Positions 24,111 through 35,559 of a stretch of DNA of 64,000 nucleotides are shown here, one piece after another. The stretch spans positions 2,229,001-2,293,000 of the forward strand of contig JARHVA010001737.1 of assembly GCA_037957365.1 (NCBI GenBank). Reading direction: 5' to 3'. Below the pieces are notes generated by a model. It was given only the letters and a program-made list of their open reading frames with translations, had not been told where the DNA came from and made no database searches. The position numbers and the translations under genes are program-made. This DNA comes from Torreya grandis (Eukaryota; Streptophyta; Pinopsida; Cupressales; Taxaceae). Position 1 is the first letter of the stretch. Every line of letters starts with the position of its first letter.

Positions 24111-24111
24111 A

Positions 24112-24370
24112 ATGTCTTTCATGTTTCATGTCTCAAAAGGGCACTTAGACAACATATTATACATTCTATAGACTTACCACCCTTGATCAAGGAGGGAAAA
24201 TTATTTTTAAAACTAGAGACTATCAATAAGGTGAGGCAGAGAAAGCTTAGGAATAGGGTGATTATAGAATATCTAGTGCAGTGGAAGCATTTGCCACTTG
24301 AGGATGCTACTTGGTAGGGAGAGTAGATTTTATAACATTCTGATTTGCATTTACTTGTGGTCAAGAAAAT
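24112..24370 (+). pseudogene. Element B chromodomain
   Basis: After VFHVSCLKRA (about 24116-24143) comes a stretch rich in basic residues (NKVRQRKLRNR) and then EYLVQWKHLPLEDATW (about 24268-24315), the conserved chromodomain core. In chromoviruses this integrase tail binds chromatin marks and guides insertion, often to heterochromatin. A stop follows the final Trp. Confidence 0.8.
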
Positions 24371-24386
24371 TTTGGGAAGGGAGGAC

Positions 24387-25521
24387 TATAATATCCTCAT
24401 TCCTATGCAAGAGGCCTAAGAGGATTAATTCAGTCTTAGCCTTAGTCATATCCAAGAGGCTAGAGATGTTGGGGGTTATTATGTATGGATATTCATTACC
24501 ACATTCACTTTATGTTATAATTCATCATTGACTTAAGTGATAGGTGAAAAGGTAGTACTTTATGTTATATTATTTCATTGGCTTAAGTGTTTTTCTAGCA
24601 TGTGCACAATAAAGTCACTTAAATTATATTTATACACATGGTAATTTCTTAAAAGGGGGCATTAGGGTTTCTTTCACCTCTTTTGAGATATTAAAGGCTT
24701 CTTTATGGTGGGCATTGGATTTGGATCAATCAAACGGTGTATATTATAATTTTTTTTGGAGGATGATTATATATATCCCCTTGTGGTCATTTTGAAGGGG
24801 ATTCATACACTCAATCATTTTAAATTGTTGATATTTTTAGTGTTTTTGCTTGTGGAGGTTAGATTCTATAGGATCCCTAGCTTCTATGGTGAGAGATCCA
24901 CTCCTAGTTGGAAGAGCATTCTTTGGTGAGGGTTTCAAACCCATATCCCTAGCTTGTGGTTCATTTGGTTTAGATTTTTGGTTTATATTTAGAGTATAGT
25001 CAAAGGATACATTAGATATTTAAGATTTGGTGGAGAGGGATAGCCATTCATAATTTGAGCTCATCTATTTTCTGATTTAGAGTTGTTGGGTGTCTCTCAT
25101 AAGTGGGACAACTCATTTGGGAGATTCAAGGGTATTTTAGAAGGGGTTTTAGTGGGTATTTTTTAGAGATTTCAGAGCTAAAGCTTACTACCATCGCCTT
25201 GATTCCCTAAGGATTTATTCTAGGAAATTTCTCTTTCTATTATAGAGTTTGCGGTTAGCTTTAATTTTCCCCATTTGTAGTCATGAAAATAAGGAAATAA
25301 ATTTAGCATTTGTCGCTAAAAATTATTTTTCAGTTGTTTAATATTCTACTTATTTTTATACATCATTTAAAGCATCTAGGTATTGTCAAAAGTGAATATT
25401 TTGATAAATATTAGTTATTTTATAATTTTGTACCTTGCTATTCTGAAAATTAGTTTTCAATTTTGAGGGTTTTTAGTAAATTTTCTAAGTCTTAAGGAGA
25501 TATCCTAAAAGGGATATTTCA
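24387..25521 (+). repeat. Element B 3' LTR
   Basis: 1135 bp, starting TATAATATCC directly after the purine tract and ending GATATTTCA, matching the 5' LTR throughout. Confidence 0.9.
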
Positions 25522-25639
25522 AAACATCACCTTTCCAAATCACCTTATTTGACCACTATTAGATTTTATTTATAGACCAAATTAATATTCAAAATCATCA
25601 ACATCACCCATCACACCTCATCACACCTCTACTCCCCTC

Positions 25640-26400
25640 ATCCAATATGGTGATCCAAACTCGTTGCCCAACAACTTAAGATGGGACAAGCCTCCAACCA
25701 AGAGAATGATTTATTGAGGAACCTAGGCAATCAAAATTGAGATCATGATGACACCTATAGTGATATAAAAACTCCTAGAAGAGAGGAGGATTGATTCAAT
25801 GTCTTCCATAATGATGATGTTAAGACCCTACTTGACCAATACATATATGAAAACCATAACCATGTTTTAGCTCTGAGTCATTAAAATGGGGGCCACACTA
25901 CCTTTAAACTTTGATTGTAACCTCATATAACACTTAGTCCATCCCTCTACCTGTCCTAATAAACCTCATCAAGATACCCACACTAATCAAGTACCTAAAT
26001 AAAAGGAAGTTGTGGATCAAGAAATTGAAGAAGAACAACAACCTGTACCTCTCCAAATAACTATATTGAGGCTAATAGGAGGCAAACTGTCCTAAAGGAT
26101 CGAATAGATCAACTCACACAATAAATAAATATCTTATCCTCTCAAAAATGTATATAAAATAAATGAACATCATCCCCCATCAAAATATACACAACTACAA
26201 TATACCCCATACTAGTCATGGTCACCCCTCCAACCCTCTTGGGGACCCATCATTTACACACAAATGGAAATTAATGAAAGAGACTCTTAAAAAAATTGGT
26301 CCATGCACACAAGCAATGAAATATAAATACAAATATTTTTGTTCTTATCCCTTGCATGTTATCATTCTAAAAATACCTTTCCCACCTCACTTTAAGGTAT
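25640..26400 (+). pseudogene. Element C gag, N-terminal part
   Basis: Fragments including TIYPILVMVTPP and, in the last open stretch from 26163, a YKYFCSYPLH...IPFPPHFKV run that leads into the capsid core. It stops at 26400, where D inserted. The upstream part is Gln/Glu-rich (EEEQQPVPLQ, about 26020-26060) as in long Tat-type gag. Many stops. Confidence 0.6.
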
Positions 26401-27467
26401 TTTGGATCATAATCCTGTTTCATAGCATTTTGAGTAGTCAACTTTTATCATAGATGTGCTTTACGAGTTTGACAGGGGGTGTATTAGCCTCCAATTTCTT
26501 GGGTTCCCCTTATTCATTTTTGGCTAAGTGTCAAGCCCTTTTGGTAATGACATATGTCATCATGACACTCCTCATGAAATAAGAGAGTTACTCTTTAAAG
26601 AAAAGGCATGCCATTCGCTGAGGGAAGTGGGCCCCATTTGTAATAGGAATTCTAGAGGTAGTTCAGAGGGAGACATGTGTCACCTCAACACTTCTTCTAA
26701 GCATCATGGGAATCATGAAGTATTACATTTATGCCATAGATAATATTTTAAATACCATCTAAAATCATGAGCCAAAACTCCCCCTTTTGGTTACAGTGGC
26801 CTCATCATGAGTGTAAGTGTCAAATTCTATGTGTTATTTCCTCATGAGGCCACTATGCCTATATATTCAAGGCTATTTTATTTTGTAAGGGGTTATTAAT
26901 CATTAATAATTTTGTCTTTACGACTATTATCAGAGAGCAACCATTTATAATAGTTTAGTTTAAGAATAGGAATAACAATAGTTGTTTATTTTCACTTCAT
27001 GACCTTAGCAGGTGCCCCTTGTGGGAAGGATTGAATATTGTATACTGTGCCTTTGGGCCTTTTATATTTTATTCTCCACCCAATAATGAAGAGGATGTGT
27101 TATTCTATGTCAAATTTAATTGAATCTATTTATGTCCATTATCTCTATTATTTAATTCTATATTATTGGTTTTTTTTTATGTTACAAGCCTTAAATCATG
27201 CATATGCTCTTTTAATTATCTATGATATTTAAAGGTTTGAGTTATTTTATAAAATTTCAGGAATATATAATTTAAGAATCTTGATGTATCACCTTAGTTT
27301 TATTTTATTTTTATTTTCATTTCCTTCTTACCCCTTCCTCCCAATCAGATTGAAAATCTAGCTTTTAAAATCCCAAAGGTTGATTTATAGATTGTAATTT
27401 AGTCCCACATCTATAAAGCTTCCCATAGAGAACTGTTAACTAAGAGTGAGAGTTTTAGGAATAAATA
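26401..27467 (+). repeat. Element D 5' LTR
   Basis: 1067 bp, beginning TTTGGATCATAATCC (3' copy TGTGGATCAT). TATA box in CCTATATATTCA near 26866-26880. The matching 3' copy diverges past AATAG. Confidence 0.85.
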
Positions 27468-27600
27468 GTTTTTCTTTCCTGGCATGCTCAGTTGGACCAG
27501 AATACTAGTTTGCTTGATTATAAGTCATAGTTTATGAGCCATAGACCCATCACAAGGTCACAAATAATAAAGAATCCAATATTGTTACTACCACCTCTGG
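27468..27600 (+). other. Element D leader with candidate primer site
   Basis: TGGCATGCTCAGTTGGAC (about 27480-27497) follows the LTR by a short spacer and starts with the required TGG. The tRNA is not identified. Confidence 0.35.
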
Positions 27601-28900
27601 TAGCTGTAACTCACCAAATAACTATGAGATCTAGCACAACATAATAACTATAACAAATGGAGATCCTAGAACCACCAAGAAACATTATAGCATGGAATAG
27701 TGGTAGCCCAATCATCCCTTCAGTATCCTTGACTACATGGGACTCTAATCCTACTAACACCTCAAAGGCACTCCCTAAATTCATAGGGGAGGATCTCAAA
27801 ATCACAATAAAATATATTCAAGATGTTGTCAATGTCTATACTATGCATTATATCATGGATCATAATGTGGCCTTAAGGCTACTAGTCACCTCTTTCAAGG
27901 ATGAACTCTCAACTATTATCAGTCTTTGCCACCCAACTCCATCACCACTTGGGATGATTTGGGCAACAAATTCTTCAAGCGATTCAATGAGAAGGCAGAC
28001 CGATCATCTCTTTTGTAGCAACTAATCACCATTAAAAGAGCCTAGAAAGAGGCTATTATTGATTTTAATACTAAGTTCCATAAAATCGAGTCAAAGAATC
28101 CTAGAAGAAACTTGACCACCTGTGAGAATGTCCATTGTATTTTACCTTAAGGCCTTCAACTCAAACATAGCGGTTATGATTTAGTATCTTGGAGACTAGA
28201 CATTATTAGATACATATGACTTGGTAGTCAAGGTTAGAGAATAATTTCATAGATGTTAGAAAGCTTCCCCCTTGACCACTTATGCCTATGTTCTAAGAAA
28301 TATCCATGCTACCATATGAAGAGGCCCCAAGAACCTCACAATCATCTCCTTATATGTATGTATACCCACTTACTCAAACAAGCACGTCTTCTTTATCCAT
28401 GATATCCATGGAGATGAATGACATGAAGAGCATCCTATGAAACTTTTCAAATGAGATCATAAATCTCAAAAGGTAGAAATCCATGCCTTCGAATCCCCCT
28501 CTCAAAATTACTAGAATGAAAGAGTGCCATACCAGCATAACTATTACTAGGAAAGGTAGAGGCCAAATCATCAGGTACAAAATCACTAGGTGTGATCAAT
28601 GAATCAAATCATCCTAGTTCCTGACCTTTTATAAATGGTCCCACTAAATTCAAATAAAGAATTGCTTGTTAGCCAGAACAACTTGGTGGATGATTCCAAT
28701 TCATGGTACTTCCTATGTAATCATGCACATATGCCCTGAAACTACCCAAGAGGCAATCTACAACAAAAATTTGCTGAGTAACGAAGACCAAGGAACACCC
28801 ATGACTCAATTCCTTATGGATACTAATCCCTATGGGTTGAAAATGTTGTCCTAATGGCTTAAATGAAAAGAATGTTCTTTGAGAAAGAAGAGGAAATAGC
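27600..28900 (+). pseudogene. Element D gag
   Basis: An open stretch from ATG 27657 to 28022 includes LPKFIGEDLKITIKYIQDV, like the capsid segment before the core. After a frame change comes KEAIIDFNTKFHKI (about 28047-28090), the gag motif preceding particle assembly. Near 28690-28760 WYFLCNHAHMP-x-NYPRG looks like a decayed zinc knuckle. Long, low-complexity linker afterwards. Frameshifted and stopped. Confidence 0.65.
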
Positions 28901-29379
28901 CCTAGAGCATGCACTTTTCTCTTAGGTGAAGGGCAAAGATGTGGTTTATGCAAGCAAGACCCCCTCACTAAAGGCCCCATGAGTCTAATTAGACTACTTC
29001 ACCCAATCCAAGAAGAGACTGGCTAAGATCTAAGAAGCCTTCACAAGGCTTAAGGTTACCTTCATGAAGAGTCTAGGACCCCAACCATCACCCCTAACAT
29101 ATCAAAAGTGGGGAAAAATAACATTAAACAAGCTAAAAAACTCTGAGGTCTAACTTTAAGGGTCATTTAATGTAGTAAAATAGCTGAAGAAGGCCCCAAC
29201 CAATGCATCTCTTTGAGACATCTTGTCTATCTCAGAGTAGAAGTCTCTATTATAAAAAGCATTATAAAACTAGGAAATGCTTGTGCAAGGTAAACCAACC
29301 ATGTAAATAGTAAAAATAAGGGAAAGGAAGCCAACAATAGTGTGTAACCTCATGCACCATCCATTTTTATCAACTCTAA

Positions 29380-29940
29380 TACAAAGGTAAGTAAAACAAA
29401 ACCTACCCCATTTTATTTAACTCTCATTATGGAAAACAAGATATTGCATAATTCCATGATTGATTCTGGCACTAGCACCACAGTGATGCCCAAATAGATT
29501 ATAGACAAAATACAACTTCAATATGAACCTTTGAATAAAGGGGTAATGTAGTTAGATGGAAAGAAATTTTAGACCATAGGTATTATCATAAATCTTCCCC
29601 TAACTTTGTATTCTTATCTTAATATCACCGTTTCCCAAGAGTTATGATAATAGACATCCCACCAGTCTTTGGGTTATGTCTATCAAGAGATTTCAACAAC
29701 AATATAGGTGGATACTTATCCTTAGATTGGTCTCACTTGATCCTAGGGACCAAATACAAATCTAAATTGAAAGTTTTTTTCGAGCCACTACACCTAGAGC
29801 ACATAGTTAATGATGCTATGATGAACTTCAAAGTGATGCACACCTCTTTATCTAAGAAAGAGATGTATTTCATGGAGATGCTAAAGGGAGAGAGTGTGAT
29901 GGACAATAATAACCTAAGGAGGAAGTCCTCATAAATGAAT
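29380..29940 (+). pseudogene. Element D aspartic protease and downstream Tat-type segment
   Basis: MIDSGTSTTVMPK (about 29456-29494) holds the D-S-G triad at 29462-29470. After a frame shift the ORF from 29644 reads IDIPPVFGLCLSRDF and LSLDWSHLILGTKYKS, a segment typical of Tat/Ogre polyproteins. Protease would process the polyprotein. A stop inside the motif region and frameshifts make it nonfunctional. Confidence 0.75.
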
Positions 29941-30059
29941 TCATAGAGAATGATCCATTCATGAAATTTTATGCCACTGGCCTTGGGACTTAAATAATCC
30001 ATGATGAAGATCAGACCATTCCTGAAGTCATGAAGAAGGAGGATTAGAGACAAAGAACC

Positions 30060-30535
30060 TAAAAATGAGTATGATTTTTGGACTTTGCATTTTAATGGTG
30101 AAAAATGCAAGATCAACTTTAGAGTGGGTATTTAGTTGATATCTCCATTTGGAGAAGAGAACCTTAGGGCGTTTCACTTCCAATTTGCTTGCATGAACAA
30201 TGAATCTGAATATGAAGCCCTGTTCCATGGCCTTAACCTTGTCAAGCAAATGGGTGTAAAGTAGTTAAAAGTGTTCAAAGATTATGAAATTGTTATAAGA
30301 CAAGTATGAGGAATTGTGGCTAAAAAAATGTCCACATGAAATCCTACCACCATCAGATATGGGATTTGATCAAAGTGTTCAACATTCATATCATCCTAGG
30401 TCCATAAACATAGAAGTAGATAGAATGGTATTAATCAACTCCCAATTTGATTTGATAACCAAAAAATAAGTGGTACAAGTGATTATTAGGCCTGACATCC
30501 CAGATAATGATCAAAACTAGAAAGTATTTGAGATT
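30060..30535 (+). pseudogene. Element D additional RNase H placed before RT
   Basis: WTLHFNGEKCKINFRVGI (about 30078-30130) matches the first strand of an RNase H with Asp changed to Asn. ESEYEALFHGLNLVKQMGV (about 30205-30260) has the Glu helix, and KVFKDYEIVIRQV (about 30270-30310) the following Asp strand. The E-Y-E-A-L-x-x-G-L signature is that of the extra RNase H acquired by Tat elements. Here it precedes RT; in element E it follows the ordinary RNase H. F inserted just after it. Confidence 0.75.
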
Positions 30536-31258
30536 TGTTAGGGTGTGGAGCTAAAAGCTTCAACTATTTGCAGACACAAAGAAGAGGATGCTGAAGAACT
30601 AGAAGCACCGGCGTCGAAAGCATGACTGACGTCGGTCAGATTCAATGCAAAAGGAAACCGGTGATGGCAGGAGGTCGGTCGACGTCAGCAGCACCAGGCA
30701 AGTAGGGACCGGCGTCGGTCACCTGTGTGTTCCAGAACTGCTGTTGATGAACAGTCAGTTAAGTGAAGTGAGTGTTTGCATGTCAAATGACTAATTATAG
30801 TCACGAGCTGCGTGTCTAATTATTGTAGTTAGAGTTCTATTTTTGTAAGCATGGGATTCTATTTAAAGACCCATAAGGCATGTATTGTAATTATCAAGAA
30901 GGCAAGTAAAAGCATTGAAGCAAGCAAGGTCAAGGAGACCTATAGGTGTAAGGTCAAGGAGATCAGTTGAAGCATTCAAGGAGGGATAAGAACTCAGGAT
31001 TTAGAGTTGTTAAGGTTGAGCAAGAGAGAGAGGGAAGAAGGTCTTGAGGTGTGGCAAGCCTTTGAGGTGGAGGAAGAAGTGGCATCTTCCTTATTGTATT
31101 TTCTTCTAGTAATATCTTCTACAAGAGTGTGTATTGTCTCTCAAATTCTTTGCTGTCTCAAGTTTCTAGTTACTTTATCATTCTAGTATAATTCCATGTT
31201 TAATTGCTTATAAGAAAGTAATCAATTGTGCTTCCGTTGGATAAGGGGTCACCTAACA
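30536..31258 (+). repeat. Element F 5' LTR
   Basis: 723 bp. U3 has four GC-rich palindrome-like words (ACCGGCGTCG, GACGTCGGTC, TCGACGTCAG, CCGGCGTCGGT) at about 30607-30720, out of keeping with the AT-rich surroundings. TATA-like TCTATTTAAAG near 30847-30860. Confidence 0.92.
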
Positions 31259-31260
31259 GT

Positions 31261-31272
31261 TGGTATCAGAGC
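31261..31272 (+). other. Element F primer-binding site
   Basis: TGGTATCAGAGC, initiator tRNA-Met complement. Confidence 0.92.
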
Positions 31273-31350
31273 TATGGTTTGTAGGAAGCAGGGTATTGTT
31301 TTTGATTACAGGTCATTCACAGGGTTTTCTGATTGAGTGGGAGTTTAGCA

Positions 31351-32643
31351 ATGGCAGAAGAAAGTAAGCTACGAATGGAGAAGTTTAATGGCAAGAATTA
31401 TCAACATTGGAGGATGCAGATTGAGGACTATCTGTATCATAAGAATTTGTACTTACCGTTGGGTGGGGTTGCATGCAAGCCCACATATATGAAGGATGAA
31501 GAATGGAGTGTTCTTGATCGGAAGGCTCTCGGTTCCATAAGGTTGAGCCTTGCATCGTCTGTGATTTCTAGCTTATCACAGTACAAGACAACAGAAGAGT
31601 TGATAAAGTCCTTGGTGAATTTATACAAAAAGCCCTCGACTTCTAATAAGGTATATCTTATGAAGTAGCTATTTACTTTGAAAATGCAGGAAGGTGGATC
31701 GGTACATACTCATCTCAGTGATTTCCATGGTTTGGTAAACCAATTAGCTTCAGTCAATATTGTTTTTCATGATGAGGTAAAGGCTCTCTTGATTTTATGT
31801 TCTTTGCCTGAAAGTTGGGATGGTTTGGTTATGGTAGTAAGTAATTCTGCATCTGCTTCTAAAATCTTAAAAGTTGATGATGTTGTGAGTGTGATCTTGA
31901 ATGAATAAATACACAGGAGAAGCACAAGTGAATCATCAGGGAATGCTCTAACTGCAGAAAGCAGGGGAAGGCAAAGGGAAAAGATAGAGCAAGGGAAATC
32001 AAGGTCGGGAAGGAGATCTGAGTCCAAAGGTATTACCTGCTGGTTTTGTGGAAAGAAAGGACATAAAAAGGAGTGTTGGTTGAGAGATAAAGAGAATCAA
32101 CATGCAAGTATTGAAGAAGCAAAGGATGCAAATATTGTGATACATGACGCTCTCATACTTTCTTTGGATAGTCAGGTAGGATCATGGATTTTAGATTCTG
32201 GTTCATCTTTTCATGCATCCCCAAATAGAGATTTGTTCTATGAGTATGAACAGGGAGATTTTGGAGTGCTCTATTTAGGGGATGGTACGCCTTGTCAGAT
32301 AGTTGGCAAAGGAAAAGTGCAGCTGAGATTGCAGATTGACAACACATGGGTGTTGAAAGAGGTCATGCATGTTCCAATTTTGAAGCAGAGTTTGATTTTT
32401 GTAGGAAGGTTGGGAGATGAGGGATGCACAATAACCCTCATAGCGGATTCTTGGAAGGTTACCAAGGCAGCACTTGTTCTAGCAAGAGGTAAGAAAGCAG
32501 ATACTCTTTATTTGTCTACTTGTATTACTAATTCTACTTCTGGTGTAGATTCGAAGATGTGGTCTAATAGGCTTGGTCACATGATAAGAAGGGAATGGAA
32601 GTTCTTGATTCAAAAGGTATGTGTTCAAATTCGGAAAGCATAG
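31351..32643 (+). pseudogene. Element F gag-protease (copia type)
   Basis: One frame from ATG 31351 (MAEESKLRMEKFNGKNYQ) with stops only at 31666 (TAG) and 31906 (TAA). Gag core: FNGKNYQHWRMQIEDYL and LPESWDGLV. Zinc knuckle CWFCGKKGHKKECW at 32038-32076, intact C-x2-C-x4-H-x4-C. Protease active site WILDSGSSFHAS (DSG at 32194-32202). The frame ends in a GAG-pre-integrase start (MWSNRLGHM, about 32557-32583) and stops. Known copia order. No integrase core follows. Only two stops separate it from an open gag-protease frame, the best-preserved coding region in the window. Confidence 0.88.
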
Positions 32644-33068
32644 ATAGAGTTCATTGTAGAAAAAGGAAATTTGATGCTTTTGATAGGAACAAAGAAGCCT
32701 TGGTGTTTATGGAGGAGATGAAGGACAGAGATCAGTCACAGGGGCTAAATAAATTTGAGCAGGGTAGCATGGACAGAGGTTTGATCCAAGAAGAGCTCGC
32801 AGATGAAAATTTCATCACTTACAGGAACACACAGACGCCGATGTCAGTTACATGGGACCGACGTCGGTCAGCCAGATACCGACATCGGTCATGTGTAGAC
32901 TAGTAGGGTCGGTAGGTCGGGCAAGAGAAGTTTGACGTCGGTCATAAGGACCGACATCGGTAGGACGGACACCGACGTCGGCTAGGGAAATGATGTCGGC
33001 AGTCAGGGTCAGTGCAAGGAACTGACATCGGTTGGGAGCAGACTGGGAGATGGCCAAGATCGGTCAAG
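32644..33068 (+). repeat. Element F interior palindrome cluster replacing integrase/RT
   Basis: After a short remnant (VFMEEMKDRDQ, about 32706-32740) about eight copies of ACCGACGTCGGT-like imperfect palindromes occur in 32835-33068, roughly every 15-40 bp. They are CpG-rich in a CpG-poor window. The corresponding part of G (41190-41410) has the same cluster. Core GACGTC is the known plant bZIP ACGT-type site (knowledge); function here is inferred only. Confidence 0.8.
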
Positions 33069-33179
33069 AACGGATGTTGGGTGGATCAATAAGTCTCAAA
33101 CACCCATATGGAGGTTAGAAAAGGTATGTGAACCTCATATTCATTATTCACCTTCTTTATATTACTTACTGATAGTCAT

Positions 33180-33725
33180 GAACTAGGAAGATGGAAGAAG
33201 CAATGCAGGTAGAATCCAGAAAGAGTGGGAGCTTGGCATGGATGAGGAGTGTGAGTCCTTGGAGAAGGCCAAACATGTATTTGTTGGTAGAGTTGTCAGC
33301 TGGAAGAAAGCACTAGATAGAGGGATGGATTTCCATTTTAGAGAAGAGTGTGGATCACATGAGACAGAAGGCTATGGTATATGGTCTTGAGTAGGCTGCA
33401 GAACAATAGAGGTTTGACCATTGTATTTTATCTTTACCAAGTTGGATAATATTAGCTACATTATCCTGTTACTGTATTGTGTTACTTGTTGCAGGGTTTC
33501 ATATACATGTTTTTTGAGCTAAGGGTAGAGTTGGTTCAGAAGTATGTCATGAAGAATTTGGGAGCAGCAAAATTCTTTCAGCATAAGTGACAGGTATAAC
33601 ATCACAGGTTCAGTGATGGTTGGTCTTCAAGAGTGACATTGAAGAGGGATACAGAGCCAAAGGAAAAAAATAGATGGTGTACAGGTATAGGTACAGTAGC
33701 AGCTATTTATCTCCAAGTGGGAGAT
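33180..33725 (+). pseudogene. Element F residual RT/RNase H scraps
   Basis: A stretch EEAMQVESRKSGSL (about 33198-33240) matches the A-M-x-x-E start of copia RT. LPSWIILATLS and KGRVGSEVCHEEFG follow, corresponding to later RT pieces with most of the domain lost. Compared with a normal copia pol (about 3 kb) this is under 0.6 kb. Ends in the purine tract at 33713-33725. Confidence 0.6.
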
Positions 33726-34434
33726 TGTTAGGGTGTGGAGCTAAAAGCTTCAACTGTTTGCAGACACAAGAAGAGGATGCTGAAGAACCAGAAGCACCGG
33801 TGTCGGCAGCATGACCGACATTGGTCAAATTTAGTGCAGAAGGAAACCGATGACGGCAGGAGGTTGGCCGACGTTGACATCACCAGGCAAGCAGGGACCG
33901 CCATCGGTCGCCTGTGTGTTCCAAAAATGTTGACGAATAGTCAGTTAAGTGAAGCGAGTGTTTGCATGTCAAATGACTAATTATAGTCACGAGCTGCGTG
34001 TCTAATTATTGTAGTTAGAGTTCTATTTTTGTAAGCATGGGATTCTATTTAAAGACCCATAAGGCATGTATTGTAATTATCAAGAGGCAAGTAAAAGCAT
34101 TGAAGCAAGCAAGGTCAAGGAGATCTCCAGGTGTAAGGTCAAGGAGATCAGCTGAAGCATTCAAGGAGGGATAATAACTCAGGCTTTAGAGTTGTTAAGG
34201 TTGAGCAAGAGAGAAGGGAAGAAGGTCTTTGTGGCAAGCCTATGATGGAGGCACAAGTGGCATCTTCCTTATTGTATGCTTCTAGTAATATCTAAGAACA
34301 AGAGTGTGTATTGTCTCTCAAATTCTTTGTTGTCTTAAGTTTCTAGTTACTTTATCATTCTGGTATAATTCCATGTTTAATTGCTTATAAGAAAGTAATC
34401 AATTGTGCTTCGTTGGATATGGGGTCACCTAACA
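33726..34434 (+). repeat. Element F 3' LTR
   Basis: 709 bp, close match to the 5' LTR, including the palindrome words at about 33797-33905. Confidence 0.92.
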
Positions 34435-35460
34435 AGAGTGATGCCTAAATTGTCATGTTCCTTCAACATTCATGTGATTTTATGAATCATTTATAGTTGA
34501 AGATCAAAGAAGCCTATGGAGATCAGGTCATGTAGCTAAAGTCCAACAAACTTATAAACTAATCATCCTAGAGAGTATTTTTGATTCTGATGATGCAAGG
34601 AATGGTAAGAGGAAGTTTATTGTAGACAAAGGTGATTACTCTGAGCTTAATGTCAAAGGTAGAAAAAAATTAAAAATGGGGAAAGAAATTTCCCAAGAAG
34701 ATAAGGAATGATTGATATCCTTCTACAATAAATATGGAGGAGTTATGTCCTAGACTTACGATGACCTGAAGGGTTATGACCATGAGGTCATCCAACATAC
34801 CATAGATCTAGTTGAAGGAATAAACCTATCCAATAAAAGCAAAGGCTGATAAACCCAAAAATTTAGTCTCTCATGGCTCAAGATCTACGGAAATTAATTA
34901 ACTCAACAATCATATATCCAATAAAGTATTCAACTTAAGTGTCTAACCTAGTTTTGATGAGGAAAAATAATGGATAAGTTAGGATATGCATGGACTTCAT
35001 GGATTTGAACAAACCATATCTAAAAAATCATTACCCCCTACCATCAATCAAATAGATCCTCCAAATAGTAGTAGGCACATAAACGTTCTCTCTATTGTAT
35101 GGGTTCTTAGATTATAACCAAATATGGGTTAATGAAGAGGATCAACATAAGGCCACTTTCATTATGAAGTGGGGAACCTTCGCAATGCAAAAATTCCTTT
35201 TGATCTCTCTAATGTAGGAGCCACCTTCCAATGAGCCATGGACATAGATTTTAAGGGCATAATTAACAAAATAATTCTCATTTATATGGATGATTTTATA
35301 GTATTTTCCAAGAGAAGGGATGATCATTTTGATCTTTTGGAGAAGATTTTTCAAAAAAGATGGGGTATCTTACCCCAAAAAAGTTTCCAACATCCTACAA
35401 GAAATGTTACTAGGGTAATATCCAAACCGAAGGCATCTCTATTGACCTGATAAAGTGAAG
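34435..35460 (+). pseudogene. Element D reverse transcriptase
   Basis: A pre-RT segment (MSxTYDDLKGYDHEVIQHTI, about 34745-34800) is normal for Tat elements. RT blocks follow: KIPFDLSNVGATFQ (about 35190-35232) and IYMDDFIVFSKRRDDHF, with the catalytic YMDD intact at 35283-35294. Frameshifts occur before 35200. Confidence 0.85.
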
Positions 35461-35559
35461 GCCATCAAGGACTTAAATTTAATAGTTAATAAGAAAGGAG
35501 TCTAGTCTTTCCTTGGAAAGATTAATTTTATCATCCAAATCATATCTGACTTCACAAGG

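Larger units (their letters stand above)
18642..25521 (+). mobile_element. Element B: Ty3/gypsy chromovirus, full-length but decayed
   Basis: LTRs at 18642-19756 and 24387-25521, primer site at 19759, purine tract GGGAAGGGAGGAC at 24374-24386. TSD AAACA is at 18637-18641 and 25522-25526. The interior has gag, protease, RT, RNase H, integrase and a C-terminal chromodomain in chromovirus order. Length 6.9 kb is normal for the group. Frames are largely preserved but carry many stops where Trp, Gln or Arg are expected. Confidence 0.93.
30536..34434 (+). mobile_element. Element F: short non-autonomous Ty1/copia element
   Basis: LTRs 30536-31258 and 33726-34434 (TGTTAGG...CCTAACA), primer site at 31261, purine tract CAAGTGGGAGA before the 3' LTR. 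TSD is imperfect, AGATT (30531-30535) versus AGAGT (34435-34439). The 2.5-kb interior codes gag-protease in one frame and then only short remnants of pol. It is from the same family as G, which shares the same gaps. Confidence 0.92.

Noticed and set aside
26401..27467. LTR of D as a duplicate gene or segmental repeat with 45713-46764
   Set aside because: Flanking 5-bp duplication and gag joined across it show it is an LTR pair, not a gene duplication.
32848..33057. Minus ORF with repeated DVG residues
   Set aside because: Repetition comes from the CGACGTCG palindromes being read through; not a protein repeat family.
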